Made by a program: the position numbers and the translations under genes. The notes beneath the pieces are model-generated. The model did not search any database and was not told the origin of the DNA. It saw only the letters and a list, made by a program, of their open reading frames with translations. Below, one piece after another: positions 14,103 through 22,244 of a DNA stretch of 22,244 nt (position 1 is its first letter; every line of letters begins with the position of its first letter). Origin of the DNA: Bacteroidales bacterium (GTDB lineage: Bacteria; Bacteroidota; Bacteroidia; Bacteroidales; UBA7960); contig SLOR01000395.1 of assembly GCA_007132395.1 (NCBI GenBank), positions 1-22,244 of the forward strand. The letters run 5' to 3'.

Positions 14103-14765
14103 CTAAAGTTTGTACAAATTATTTTTGATGGCAAAAGTAACCAGTTTTACGCTGCTGTCAACCCCTGTCTTTCTGAACAGGTTGGCTTTATGCCCGTCAA
14201 CGGTACGCTGACTGATAAATAACTGATCGGCAATCTCTTTTATGGTAAAGCCTTTACAAATGAGGTTGAGCACCTCTATCTCTCTCTTGGTAAGTTCTTC
14301 GCGCAGCTCGGGCTCGGGCGATTCGCTTCTTGTTTTGCGGTTTACGAGGGAGTTGGTAAGCACCGGAAGCAATTCGTCAGAGAAATAGTTTTTATTATCG
14401 GCAACCAGCTCAATGGCTTTACTTAGCTCGTATTCATCAACCGTTTTAAGAAGGAATCCCTTTATTCCGGCCTCCAGCATACTTACCAGGTATTCTTCGT
14501 CGCCAAACATACTTATGGCCACAATGCGCAGGCTGGGGTAAAGTTCTATGGCTTTTTTGGTGGCTTCAATACCGTTCATCACGGGCATCTGAATATCCAT
14601 CATTACGATATCCGGCCTTTCGTCTTGTATCATTTCCAGAAACTCCTGACCGTTGGAGGCTTCCCCAAATATCTCAACACCCGGAATCTCCTTTAACAAA
14701 AGGATAAGGCCTTTGCGAAAAATATGCTGATCTTCTACAATGAGTATTCTGAGTTTTCTCTTCAT
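14103..14765 (-). CDS. NarL/FixJ-type response regulator (receiver + LuxR helix-turn-helix)
   Basis: A 220-residue DNA-binding regulator. The receiver (about 1-125) has the acidic pair Glu11-Asp12 in VEDQ, phospho-acceptor Asp57 in IVMMDIQMP, a Ser at ISMFG (about 86) and Lys in LLKT (about 107). The LuxR-type helix-turn-helix (about 155-218) shows LTKREIEVLNLICKG, then IADQLFISQRTVDGHK. The gene lies downstream of the receiver-PAS-HisKA_3 kinase on the same strand, 250 bases away, and HisKA_3 kinases normally pair with NarL-type regulators, so this is the likely partner. Target genes are unknown. A TATATTTG -7-like box in the gap suggests a separate promoter. Confidence 0.94.
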   Translation of the reverse strand: MKRKLRILIVEDQHIFRKGLILLLKEIPGVEIFGEASNGQEFLEMIQDERPDIVMMDIQMPVMNGIEATKKAIELYPSLRIVAISMFGDEEYLVSMLEAGIKGFLLKTVDEYELSKAIELVADNKNYFSDELLPVLTNSLVNRKTRSESPEPELREELTKREIEVLNLICKGFTIKEIADQLFISQRTVDGHKANLFRKTGVDSSVKLVTFAIKNNLYKL

Positions 14766-14921
14766 CAGAAAAAAATTTATTTACATGGTTAAATGTTAAA
14801 TGGCTCTTTGTTTTTGCCTGTTAAAATTCGCATGGCAACAGAATAAGTGTAATTCCCCAATATTCTATCCCTATCAATCGCCTGTCTTATTCTTTCTGCA
14901 AAACAATTTCTTCCACAAGTT

Positions 14922-14929
14922 CAAATATA
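14922..14929 (-). promoter_or_regulatory. Candidate -7 box for the NarL-type regulator
   Basis: Minus-strand TATATTTG matches TAnnTTTG, about 156 bases upstream of the regulator ATG. Another match, TACATTTG, lies at 14976-14969. No TTG is found at the usual distance from either, so the real start of transcription is uncertain; read-through from the kinase is also possible. Confidence 0.3.
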
Positions 14930-15015
14930 TACAAAACAAAACGAAATGTTAATCATAGAGGATGAATGCAAATGTAACGATAAAAATATAAGTTATGGCG
15001 AAAATTCACATTTTT

Positions 15016-16440
15016 TTATATGGGAATTTCCATATAAAACAACTGCTTCCCGTCTTTTTGTTTTTGATAGGATGCTTTGCCATTAAGAAAGTTTGCCCGG
15101 CTGAAAAGATTTTTCAGACCCTGCCCTCCTTCCTTCTGCTTGTATATCCTTTCGAAATCAAAACCACTGCCATTGTCGGAATATTCAAATATCAACTGCT
15201 TGCCTGATTGTCGCATGTTGAGCCAAATAGTATCGGCTCCGCTGTGCTTCAGCGAATTATTAATAAGCTCGAGAGCAATGCGATACAGGTGTGTTTCTGC
15301 AGACTCGTTTAGTCTTTCCATCCCTTTGGGATAGCTGAACTCAACCTTTATATACCCGGTTTTATTGAGGGCGTCTGTAAAAGCCACCAGAGCTTTCAGC
15401 AGTCCGTGATCCATCAACAGGCTGGGCATAATATTGTTGGCAATAGTACGTGCCGACTCCACGGCCTGCCCGACTATCTCTTTCACTTCCTCCAGCAGGG
15501 CATACTTTTCTTCCTCGCTTTTATTTTCCTTTTGCAGTAAGCCAGTGTATATTTTCAGGGTTGACAACAGGGCACCCAAACCATCGTGAAGGTCGCGCGA
15601 GAATCGTTTTCTCTCTTTCTCCTGTGTTTCCACGATGGCATTGAGCACTTCTTTGTCATGTTCTTTCTGGCGGGTAACATCCCTTATTGCAAGAACATTT
15701 ATCATCTCCCCTTTGTAGGGAATGGACTGATGCTGCACCTGAGCGTAAAAGGATTTACCATTGCCTGAAACAAAATTCATTTCCCAGGGGCCGGCTTCCA
15801 GCGAACCGAATATTTTACGCAACCTTTTCTTTTCTTTTTCATCTACGAAAGTGGCAATAACAGGCCATCCATCCTGATCTCCGTTTAATCCGAAAAGCAG
15901 CCGTGCAGCACAATTGGCCTCGATAATTTTCTCATCTTTCAAAAACAGCACACTTTCAAATGCGGTTTCAGACAGGGCACGAAACTTCTCTTCCGCCTGC
16001 TTCCGGTATTCTATTTCCTTCATGAGTTCGCGATTGGTGTTGGCCACCAAATCGCGTGATAGTTTCAGTTCCAGGTGCGTGGTAACCCGCGCCAGTAGCT
16101 CGGGTTTATTGATGGGCTTGGAGATAAAGTCAACAGCGCCAGCCTCGAAACCTTTTACAAGCTCGGAAGTTTCAGGTGAGCCGGTGATAAAAATTACCGG
16201 TATGATTCTTAACTCAGGAGATTTTTTCAATGCATGACAAACTCCGTAGCCATCCATTTCTGGCATGACAATGTCAAGCAAAATCAAATCGGGGGTATAT
16301 TCTTTAAACTCTTCCAAAGCCGCCTTTCCAGACAAGGAAGAGCGCACCTCAAATCCTTTTTTCTGCAATATATGTTCCAGCAGCATTACGCTGTGCGGGT
16401 CATCGTCGATCAGGTGAATTCTTGCGGCGGAAGTAATCAT
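15016..16440 (-). CDS. Hybrid sensor kinase: receiver, PAS, HisKA_3 and ATPase
   Basis: Cytoplasmic signalling protein of 474 residues from ATG 16440; the frame extends upstream to a TTG at 16449, but the ATG is the more usual start. Order: receiver domain first (about 8-125, phospho-acceptor Asp56 in LILLDIVMP, Lys about 108), a coiled segment (about 130-155), a PAS domain (about 155-262, ending VLAIRDVTRQKEHD), then HisKA_3 with RDLHDGLGALLSTLKI (His285) and a HATPase_c with FEYSDNGSGFDF near the C-terminus. The ATPase lacks obvious membrane parts. Having the receiver at the front suggests that phosphorylation of Asp56 by another kinase tunes it. The NarL-type regulator gene downstream is the probable output partner. 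Confidence 0.93.
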   Translation of the reverse strand: MITSAARIHLIDDDPHSVMLLEHILQKKGFEVRSSLSGKAALEEFKEYTPDLILLDIVMPEMDGYGVCHALKKSPELRIIPVIFITGSPETSELVKGFEAGAVDFISKPINKPELLARVTTHLELKLSRDLVANTNRELMKEIEYRKQAEEKFRALSETAFESVLFLKDEKIIEANCAARLLFGLNGDQDGWPVIATFVDEKEKKRLRKIFGSLEAGPWEMNFVSGNGKSFYAQVQHQSIPYKGEMINVLAIRDVTRQKEHDKEVLNAIVETQEKERKRFSRDLHDGLGALLSTLKIYTGLLQKENKSEEEKYALLEEVKEIVGQAVESARTIANNIMPSLLMDHGLLKALVAFTDALNKTGYIKVEFSYPKGMERLNESAETHLYRIALELINNSLKHSGADTIWLNMRQSGKQLIFEYSDNGSGFDFERIYKQKEGGQGLKNLFSRANFLNGKASYQKQKDGKQLFYMEIPI

Positions 16441-16571
16441 GGCAGGCAATCAAATTACTGACTAATTAACAAAACGAACCTTTATAAAGTTATTAAAAAT
16501 ACACTAAACGTCTTTTTTTTTCTTCGGGACAGAAAAAAAACACTACCTTTAAAGCATAAAACCTGTTTTCT

Positions 16572-16583
16572 TGTTGTACAACA
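16572..16583. promoter_or_regulatory. Perfect 12-bp palindrome upstream of the alpha/beta hydrolase
   Basis: TGTTGTACAACA is a perfect inverted repeat, 22 bases before the hydrolase ATG. It follows a weak -7-like box, TACCTTTA (16544-16551), so it would sit near the transcription start, a common place for a repressor. No known operator was matched. Confidence 0.22.
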
Positions 16584-16605
16584 TATTAAGTTTTAACGAA
16601 ATTCA

Positions 16606-17400
16606 ATGCTGATAAGTTACAAAAACGGCTCAATACATTTTGAGGAACACGGAAAAGGAGAAGCCCTGGTGCTGTTGCACGGATTTACTGAAAGCCTTGA
16701 GATATGGAGTGATTTCCGTAAGGTTCTTGCAAAAAACTACAAAATCATCCTCATTGACTTACCCGGCCACGGTCAAAGCACCAATATAGATGAAGTGCAC
16801 TCCATGGAGTTAATGGCAGACTGTGTAAGAACCGTTCTGGACTACCTGAAGGTTGAAACCGCAGTTATGATTGGCCATTCCATGGGCGGATATGTTAGTC
16901 TGGCATTTGCCCGCAAACACCCCAAAATGCTCAAGGGCCTGGGCTTATTTCACAGCACATCCCTTGCCGACAGCGAAGAAAACAAAGAAGCCCGCAACAG
17001 ATCAATCGATATCATCAAATCAAACCACAGCCGCTTCTTGCTGAACTTTATCCCGGATTTATTTGCCCCGGAAACACGCGATTTGTATCAAAGTGAAATT
17101 CAATGGCTTATTGAACAGGCCAACAAAATGACACCCGAGGCAATTATTGCAGCCCAGGCAGGGATGAGGGAGCGTGCAAGCACGCTGGATGTCCTTATCA
17201 ATGCACCCTACCCCGTAATGTTTATTGCAGGTCAGAAAGACAGTCGTGTCCCCTTTGAAAACATCTGGGTGCAAATGGCACTTACCGAAACGGCCCACTC
17301 ACTCATTCTGCGCAACGTAGGTCACATGGGCTATATAGAGGCAAAAATACAGACCGTTGATTTTGTGGAAAACTTCACCAAATCCTGCTACAAGTTTTAG
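16606..17400 (+). CDS. Alpha/beta-hydrolase family protein
   Basis: A 264-residue soluble hydrolase with the complete catalytic triad: Ser92 in GHSMGG (90-95), Asp212 in GQKDSRVPF and His240 in VGHMGYIE. LLHGFTES (23-30) forms the oxyanion-hole region and DLPGHGQS (51-58) the conserved loop. A cap region of helices lies at about 120-195. No signal peptide is seen. Substrate cannot be told: lipases, esterases, epoxide hydrolases and carboxylester hydrolases share this pattern. It is a single gene, divergent from the receiver-kinase and ending at a strong terminator. Confidence 0.92.
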   Translation: MLISYKNGSIHFEEHGKGEALVLLHGFTESLEIWSDFRKVLAKNYKIILIDLPGHGQSTNIDEVHSMELMADCVRTVLDYLKVETAVMIGHSMGGYVSLAFARKHPKMLKGLGLFHSTSLADSEENKEARNRSIDIIKSNHSRFLLNFIPDLFAPETRDLYQSEIQWLIEQANKMTPEAIIAAQAGMRERASTLDVLINAPYPVMFIAGQKDSRVPFENIWVQMALTETAHSLILRNVGHMGYIEAKIQTVDFVENFTKSCYKF

Positions 17401-17426
17401 TAAAACTATTTTCCTTATATAAAATA

Positions 17427-17468
17427 AAAAAACCGGGAGTGTGGCCGTTGCCATACTCCCGGTTTTTT
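17427..17468. terminator. Strong bidirectional hairpin terminator
   Basis: An 18-bp stem (AAAAAACCGGGAGTGTGG paired with CCATACTCCCGGTTTTTT, one G-T pair) encloses the 6-base loop CCGTTG. Flanking A- and T-runs let it work in both directions. It lies between the convergent alpha/beta hydrolase and the GH13 gene. Confidence 0.9.
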
Positions 17469-17488
17469 ATATTGCAATACCAGATGGG

Positions 17489-18934
17489 TTAGTTATGAAA
17501 AACTTTATATCCCCAGGCATCCATTTCCAGGGAAGCACCAGCCTCAAGGCTGGCGGGGCTGCCGCTGAAGAGTTCAGTATAATCTCCGGCATAGTTTCCG
17601 GAAGTAAAATCCACGGTGCGGGCTTGATCAGAGAGATTCAGTACCACAAATACCTTATCGCCGTCCTTTTCGCGGGTAAAGGCAAATACGTTGGTGTCGT
17701 CATTGGTGTTTACGCGCAGCATGGGCCCACCTGCCAGGCCATTCCATAGTGCTTTATTATGATGCTTGAGACTGATTAGAGTGGCATAGAATTCTTCATA
17801 TTTCATATCACTCCAGTCGATCTCGTCTTTTTCAAAAAACTCCAGCATTTTGTCAAGGCCAGCTTCCTGCCCGCTATACAACAACGGCATCCCGTTAACT
17901 GTAAAAATCATAACAGCAAAGGCCTTGTTGCCATCTCCCAGGCGATCTCTTACAGTTCCTGCCCATGAGTTTTCATCATGGTTGTCAATAAAGTTAATTT
18001 TATAGGTTCCGATGGGGTAATGGTTTACACTTCTGTCAAAAGTATAGGTAACAGCCTGTACTTCTTGCTCCTGCTGGTCTTCATTTTCAAGGGGCTTACC
18101 AAAAAAGTAGTTGTCCAGCGCACTCACGTCCTGGTCGCCGCGTGCTATGCTATTCATGGTATGGTGTGAAGTCCAGGAATACCCTGCGTTGAAAGCATGC
18201 TCCATAAGCTCGGGGCTGTCGGCTTCGGCCAGCATAAAAATGGGCTTTACCTTCTCCAGCTCTTTGCGGGCCTTATTCCAAAACTCTGTAGGAACCAAAT
18301 AGGCCACATCGCAGCGGAATCCATCCACATTAGCCTCCTCAACCCAGAACTTCAACTCACCAATCATGGCATCCCACAGCTCTCTGTTTTCATAGTCCAG
18401 CTGAATAACATCCGACCAGTCGGTGTCGTAAGGAGGTGTATTGTTACCGTCTTCATCCCTGTAGTAAAAATCGGGATTGGTTTCTGTCCAGGGGTGATCC
18501 CAGGCAGTGTGATTGGCAACCCAGTCTATAATGACATGCATACCCATCTCATGGGCTTTATTCACAAGATTTTTAAAATCTTCGATGGTGCCAAACTCAG
18601 GGTTGATGCCTGTATAATCTTTTACTGAGTAGTAGCTGCCCAGGGTGCCTTTGCGCTCCACCTCCCCGATGGGTGTAATGGGCATAAACCACAGGATATC
18701 TACTCCCATTTCCTTCAGGCGGGGCATATGCTCAGCAAAAGCATTGAATGTGCCTTCAGGGGTAAACTGGCGCACGTTCACTTCATACATTACTGCATTT
18801 TTGCTCCACTCCGGATGCGATACAGTACTTACCAACTGGTCAACACTTTCTGAGCGATCAGGCTGCATCTGGCATGCAGTACCCAGGAATGCTACGAGAG
18901 CAATCATCGCCATAATCTTTTTTGAATAATTCAT
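17489..18934 (-). CDS. GH13 alpha-amylase-family lipoprotein
   Basis: A 481-residue exported glucan-hydrolysing enzyme. The signal peptide ends in FLGTAC (lipid Cys21), so it is probably a membrane-anchored lipoprotein. All four GH13 regions are seen: DWVANH (137-142), GFRCDVA with nucleophile Asp209, MLAEAD with acid/base Glu237, and FIDNHD with Asp320. Length is short for the family, with a compact TIM barrel and a small C-terminal beta domain. A purine-rich AAAGGAAAAAAGGAAA precedes the ATG. It is the last gene of the mgsA cluster, 58 bases after mgsA, and ends at the shared terminator. Specificity (amylase, maltodextrin hydrolase or transferase) is not decided. Confidence 0.93.
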   Translation of the reverse strand: MNYSKKIMAMIALVAFLGTACQMQPDRSESVDQLVSTVSHPEWSKNAVMYEVNVRQFTPEGTFNAFAEHMPRLKEMGVDILWFMPITPIGEVERKGTLGSYYSVKDYTGINPEFGTIEDFKNLVNKAHEMGMHVIIDWVANHTAWDHPWTETNPDFYYRDEDGNNTPPYDTDWSDVIQLDYENRELWDAMIGELKFWVEEANVDGFRCDVAYLVPTEFWNKARKELEKVKPIFMLAEADSPELMEHAFNAGYSWTSHHTMNSIARGDQDVSALDNYFFGKPLENEDQQEQEVQAVTYTFDRSVNHYPIGTYKINFIDNHDENSWAGTVRDRLGDGNKAFAVMIFTVNGMPLLYSGQEAGLDKMLEFFEKDEIDWSDMKYEEFYATLISLKHHNKALWNGLAGGPMLRVNTNDDTNVFAFTREKDGDKVFVVLNLSDQARTVDFTSGNYAGDYTELFSGSPASLEAGASLEMDAWGYKVFHN

Positions 18935-18992
18935 TTTCCTTTTTTCCTTTAGTTAATAATAAAATAAAAATACAAAATTGTATTATAATGGT

Positions 18993-19475
18993 CTATAATT
19001 CAATTTCCCTGTTCAGGTAGTCATTTACATCCATGGGCTTGGGTTTATAATCCAAATCAAACAAGCTGGATGAAATGAGAAAGTCGGCAGTAGCCCTGTT
19101 GCACGCGGTGGGCACATTGTAAAGCACTGTAATGCGCAGCAGTGCTTTTACATCCACATCATGGCCCTGTTGCTGCATGGGATCCCAAAAGAAAATCATT
19201 GTATCGATTTTTCCCTCCACAATTAATGAACCCAGCTGCTGGTCGCCTCCCAGGGGACCAGATTTCAGGCGGGTAACAGAAAATGATAGTTCATCATCAC
19301 CCCCTTTTTCGCATTTATCGCGGAGGGTGTCTTCCAGAAGTTTCCCGGTGGTACCGGTGCAAATCAGATTATGCTTCGAAAGGGCTTCCCTGTTCCAGCA
19401 TGCCCACTCAATGAGTTCTTTCTTGCGGCCATCGTGCGCTACGAGCGCTATAGTCTTTCGGTGGTTTTTCTTCAT
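18993..19475 (-). CDS. mgsA: Methylglyoxal synthase
   Basis: Converts dihydroxyacetone phosphate to methylglyoxal and phosphate, a cytoplasmic overflow route when phosphate is short or sugar phosphates pile up. The 160-residue protein has ALVAHDGRKKELIEW (10-24), the phosphate-binding TGTTGKLL (40-47), SGPLGGDQQLG with catalytic Asp78 (Asp71 in Escherichia coli), and WDP...HDVDVKALLR (Asp98, His105, Asp108). The C-terminal VPTACNRATADFLI (121-134) is conserved too. It lies 72 bases after the large GH13 gene and 58 before the small one, all on the same strand, so one transcript is likely. No signal peptide. Confidence 0.96.
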   Translation of the reverse strand: MKKNHRKTIALVAHDGRKKELIEWACWNREALSKHNLICTGTTGKLLEDTLRDKCEKGGDDELSFSVTRLKSGPLGGDQQLGSLIVEGKIDTMIFFWDPMQQQGHDVDVKALLRITVLYNVPTACNRATADFLISSSLFDLDYKPKPMDVNDYLNREIEL

Positions 19476-19547
19476 TGGTCAATTGCATTTATGGGTAATT
19501 CGTGGATTGTTGAATTGGGCAAAACACATGACGGAAGCAGTCGCATA

Positions 19548-21944
19548 TTAATATGTGAGTACTTCAAAACTATTGGGCGCCATAACAATTTCAAGTGTGT
19601 TTCCGGTTACCTGGAACACATTGCCGAAATGTCCGGTATAGGAAACATTCATAAAGTGGGGCAGCAAATCAATGGCAACACTTCCGGGCTCATTACTTTT
19701 GTTGAAAATCACGATGGTGCGATTGCCAAAGTACGAGCGTGCATAGGCATACACATTGTCCGAAACCTTGAGGGTGTTAAAATCGCCATAGATGAATGCC
19801 AGGTTGGAACTTCTCAGGCGGGTGAGTATTTTAAGATTATCTTTCACCATTTGCTGGTTTTCGGTGAGGTTTTCGAATACCATGGGCCGGCGGCTGTCGG
19901 GGTCGCTGGCACCGGGAATTCCGATTTCATCACCGTAATAAATCACAGGCACCCCGGGAATGGTCATAATAAAAGCCGTGAGGGACGAGAGTTTGTTGTA
20001 GCCTACCGGGTCGCCTACTCCAATTTCCCTTTCCCAGCCCGGCTCAGTGTCGTCTTCGTCGAAGCGCAAATCGCCTCCGGCATAGGAAATAAACCTGGGC
20101 ATGTCATGATTACCGGTAATGTTGCCCATGAGGTTCTGATAGCCATAGTAGTCGAAACTCTGGTGCAGCGAATAATCAAGCCTTTCGAATGATTCTTCAT
20201 CAATGGCAAATACCGAGCGTGCATCCCAGTAGAGGTTAAAGTCGAACTGCCCGTCCAGCAGGCCTGAACCCACGTAGCTGCCGATAAGTTCGCGACTGCC
20301 GAAGGTTTCGCCAATCTGGAACAATCGTTTATTTTCAGGGTACATTTTGTCTTCTTTCAACTTGCGGGTCATGGTGCGCCAGAATTCAAGGGGCACATGC
20401 TTGGTGGCATCGTGGCGGAAACCATCCAGGTTAAAACGGTCAATCCAGTAAAAGGCACTGTCGACCATGGTTTCAATTACCTCCGGCTTTGAAAAGTCAA
20501 GGCTGGGGAGAAAATCGTCGAACCAGGTAGTAAGGCGGTGCTCATCCCAGATACGGATATTCTGCCGCCCGTCGGGCAGGTCAAAAACCGTGGCCCACTC
20601 GGGGTTTTCCTGGATAAGAGGATTGTTTTTATGCACGTGGTTGGATACGAAATCCAGCAGCACGCTTATTTCGCGTTCGTGGGCGCTGCTTACCAAATCT
20701 TCCAGCACCTGATCGTCGCCAAAGCGATAATCAACAGTGGTAAGTGTAATGGGCCAGTAACCGTGGTAACCGGTATATTTTCGCTTAGGTTCGGGAAACT
20801 CGATATAAGCCTCCAGGGGGTTTTGGGTAATGGGTGAAAACCACACAGCGTTTACTCCCAAGTCGGTAAAGTATCCCTGGCGGATCTTCTGCAACACACC
20901 ATCCAGGTCACCTCCATAAAAGTTGGCACGATCGGCTACTTCGGGGTCAATTACCGGGTCATCCCTGTCGGGGTTACCGTTTTTAAACCTGTCGACCATA
21001 AGAAAGTACATAATGGTTGCTTCACGATCTTCACGGGTAAGTTTAGCAGCATCGGTTACAGGCGTGCCTCTGTGCATGGGAATCAAAAGGTCGTTGCTTA
21101 TGCCATAGCTGTTGCTGGCCATTACGCGCAGAAAACTTCTGTCTTTATCAAAGGCATCACCGGGCACATATACATGCAGTTGTTGTCCGTGTCGTACAAC
21201 ATTCTCTTCGGGCAACAGGAAATTTTGCCACAATACATATACATCGTCCACATCGCCTGCCAGCTGAATGCTGATTTCATTCCCTTGCACTCCCACAGGA
21301 TAGATACGTGGTAATACTTCCCTGTTGGTATTTCCTATTTCAATGAGAGAGTTAAACCCGCCGGCGTTATTGGAAACCTGCACGGGGTTGGAAGGATCAA
21401 GCATATCACGGCCATTGGCCACCAGCAAATACTGGTACCGGCCGGGATTTAAGCTCATGGTAACCTGCCACTTTCCATCTACCAGCGACATGGCACGTGG
21501 GTTCCAATCGGTCATTTCTCCACGGATGGCCATATTGCGGTACCGGGTGCCTTCGGGGTCGAAGGTAAAGGTAAACTGCTCACGTACGGAACGGCGGGCA
21601 ATAAGGCTGTATGCATGACCATCCAACCACACCTTTACCATGGAGAGATGGGGAACATTCAGGCTGAGTGTTCTTATTTGTAATAGTTCACCATCGTCCG
21701 AAATGTTTGCCTTGAAGGCAGGGTGAGTCGTTACCGAGTCGATCCGGGTCAGTGCATCGGGATGGAAATAATCCACCAGCACAACTTCTGTGAGGTCCTG
21801 CTGAATTTCAATGGGGCTTGCCAGTCCGAAAATATCCTTTCCTTCCGGGAACAGGGAAGCCGGGCGGGGAGCACAGGATGCCACAAAGAGAAGCATCATA
21901 CCCCACACCAGGGCTGATAAGTGAATTCTTTTAATTGCTGTCAT
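19548..21944 (-). CDS. Large GH13 lipoprotein (cyclomaltodextrinase/neopullulanase-like)
   Basis: A 798-residue exported enzyme acting on alpha-glucans, lipid-anchored at Cys24 (LFVASC). Residues about 120-205 contain a CBM48-like glycogen-binding fold (GEMTDWNPRAMSL ... PGRYQYLLVANG). About 210-290 form a further beta-sandwich. The GH13 barrel starts near 305 (ATIMYFLMVDRFKNG, FYGGDLDGV) and carries all motifs: DFVSNHV (431-437), GFRHDA with nucleophile Asp512, QIGETF with acid/base Glu546, and GNHDMPR with Asp614. A C-terminal beta domain closes it. Two N-terminal carbohydrate domains suggest binding to long glucans. A palindrome, CATATTAATATG (19544-19555), lies across the stop codon. First gene of the mgsA cluster. 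No SusC/SusD pair is beside it. Confidence 0.93.
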   Translation of the reverse strand: MTAIKRIHLSALVWGMMLLFVASCAPRPASLFPEGKDIFGLASPIEIQQDLTEVVLVDYFHPDALTRIDSVTTHPAFKANISDDGELLQIRTLSLNVPHLSMVKVWLDGHAYSLIARRSVREQFTFTFDPEGTRYRNMAIRGEMTDWNPRAMSLVDGKWQVTMSLNPGRYQYLLVANGRDMLDPSNPVQVSNNAGGFNSLIEIGNTNREVLPRIYPVGVQGNEISIQLAGDVDDVYVLWQNFLLPEENVVRHGQQLHVYVPGDAFDKDRSFLRVMASNSYGISNDLLIPMHRGTPVTDAAKLTREDREATIMYFLMVDRFKNGNPDRDDPVIDPEVADRANFYGGDLDGVLQKIRQGYFTDLGVNAVWFSPITQNPLEAYIEFPEPKRKYTGYHGYWPITLTTVDYRFGDDQVLEDLVSSAHEREISVLLDFVSNHVHKNNPLIQENPEWATVFDLPDGRQNIRIWDEHRLTTWFDDFLPSLDFSKPEVIETMVDSAFYWIDRFNLDGFRHDATKHVPLEFWRTMTRKLKEDKMYPENKRLFQIGETFGSRELIGSYVGSGLLDGQFDFNLYWDARSVFAIDEESFERLDYSLHQSFDYYGYQNLMGNITGNHDMPRFISYAGGDLRFDEDDTEPGWEREIGVGDPVGYNKLSSLTAFIMTIPGVPVIYYGDEIGIPGASDPDSRRPMVFENLTENQQMVKDNLKILTRLRSSNLAFIYGDFNTLKVSDNVYAYARSYFGNRTIVIFNKSNEPGSVAIDLLPHFMNVSYTGHFGNVFQVTGNTLEIVMAPNSFEVLTY

Positions 21945-22244
21945 GTTAATCTTTCGTTTGTTTGTCGTGTCGTGATAATTGTATTTCAGATAATTAATAT
22001 GAATTTCTGCAATTTTACGAGAAAAATTTTTGTTCTGGCATGTTTTGTCTAAATGGGGCTAAAGCCCCTGGCATGTGACAACATGTTATCCGTTGGCTAA
22101 AACTGACGGATTGGATAGTCTTAAAGACAAATGGGCTTTAGCCCCATTTTTTAATCTGGCAAGATTGCGGATAATCATATTAATTTATACAGTTTTAATA
22201 AGATAGAAATTTTTCTTTCCTTTTTGGGCAAGAATATACTTCTC
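21945..22244. other. 300-base intergenic region upstream of the large GH13 gene
   Basis: AT-rich except for the REP-like unit at 22044-22152. The segment just before the GH13 ATG (21945-22040) has no clear -7 consensus on the minus strand. No open frame worth annotating is seen in the last 90 bases. Confidence 0.5.
22044..22152. repeat. REP-like palindromic repeat unit
   Basis: Two outer arms are inverted copies of AAATGGGGCTAAAGCCC (22051-22067; mirror copy at about 22132-22148). The left arm contains the palindrome GGGGCTAAAGCCCC and the right GGGCTTTAGCCC. Between them are a small CATGT/ACATG repeat (22072-22085) and a central hairpin TCCGTTGG-CTAAAA-CTGACGGA (22089-22110). This three-hairpin layout resembles the REP units found in many Bacteroidota genomes next to tyrosine-type (RAYT) transposase genes; no such transposase is in the window. 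Confidence 0.7.

Noticed and set aside
19371..20192. Open frame of 273 codons on the plus strand over mgsA and the large GH13 gene
   Set aside because: It runs antisense across two well-supported genes and the intergenic gap and has no family likeness.
17489..21944. Polysaccharide-utilisation locus of SusC/SusD type
   Set aside because: Neither SusC- nor SusD-like genes are present in the window; only the two GH13 lipoproteins and mgsA.

Overview
The window looks like an ordinary chromosomal stretch of a member of the Bacteroidota, most likely a fermentative or facultatively anaerobic Bacteroidales/Marinilabiliales-type organism. The reasons are several sequences matching the Bacteroidota promoter -7 box (TAnnTTTG), weak Shine-Dalgarno sites, lipoproteins with Bacteroidota-style signal peptides, a Na+-pumping methylmalonyl-CoA decarboxylase operon of propionate-producing type, and a REP-like GGGGCTAAAGCCCC palindrome unit. 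I see no rRNA, tRNA, CRISPR array, transposase or phage gene. Taxonomy below phylum level is inference.

Layout. 1-3574 (minus strand): methylmalonyl-CoA epimerase followed by the sodium-pumping methylmalonyl-CoA decarboxylase genes (carboxyltransferase, small gamma-type membrane subunit, biotin carrier, and a beta subunit cut by the window edge). 3737-5539 (minus): a 600-residue Ig-like surface lipoprotein of unknown function. 5954-8333 (minus): a PAS-GAF sensor histidine kinase followed closely by a polysaccharide deacetylase. 8544-9554 (plus): a family 2 glycosyltransferase with an extra C-terminal Rossmann-like module, convergent with a CobW-family metal GTPase (9568-10617, minus). 10983-13382 (plus): a secreted C69-family dipeptidase, then riboflavin synthase, ending at a strong hairpin terminator. 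13460-16440 (minus): a DCC-family thiol-disulfide protein, a NarL-type response regulator and a receiver-PAS-HisKA_3 kinase that probably forms a two-component pair with it. 16606-17400 (plus): an alpha/beta hydrolase ending at a strong shared terminator. 17489-21944 (minus): methylglyoxal synthase placed between two GH13 (alpha-amylase superfamily) lipoproteins. 21945-22244: intergenic DNA with a REP-like inverted-repeat unit.

How the genes work together. The first operon handles the succinate/propionate branch: epimerase and decarboxylase turn (R)-methylmalonyl-CoA into propionyl-CoA while exporting Na+. The last cluster links alpha-glucan breakdown at the cell surface to methylglyoxal synthase, a phosphate-sensing bypass of lower glycolysis. 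The middle genes are mostly single housekeeping or signalling units. I found no convincing new multi-gene system. The observations most worth a second look are the mgsA/GH13 arrangement, the glycosyltransferase fusion, the dipeptidase whose predicted nucleophile lies at the signal-peptide cleavage point, a possible structured non-coding element at 5854-5940, and the REP-like unit at 22044-22152. Three starts called at TTG codons (deacetylase, receiver-kinase, glycosyltransferase) are better placed at downstream ATG codons.
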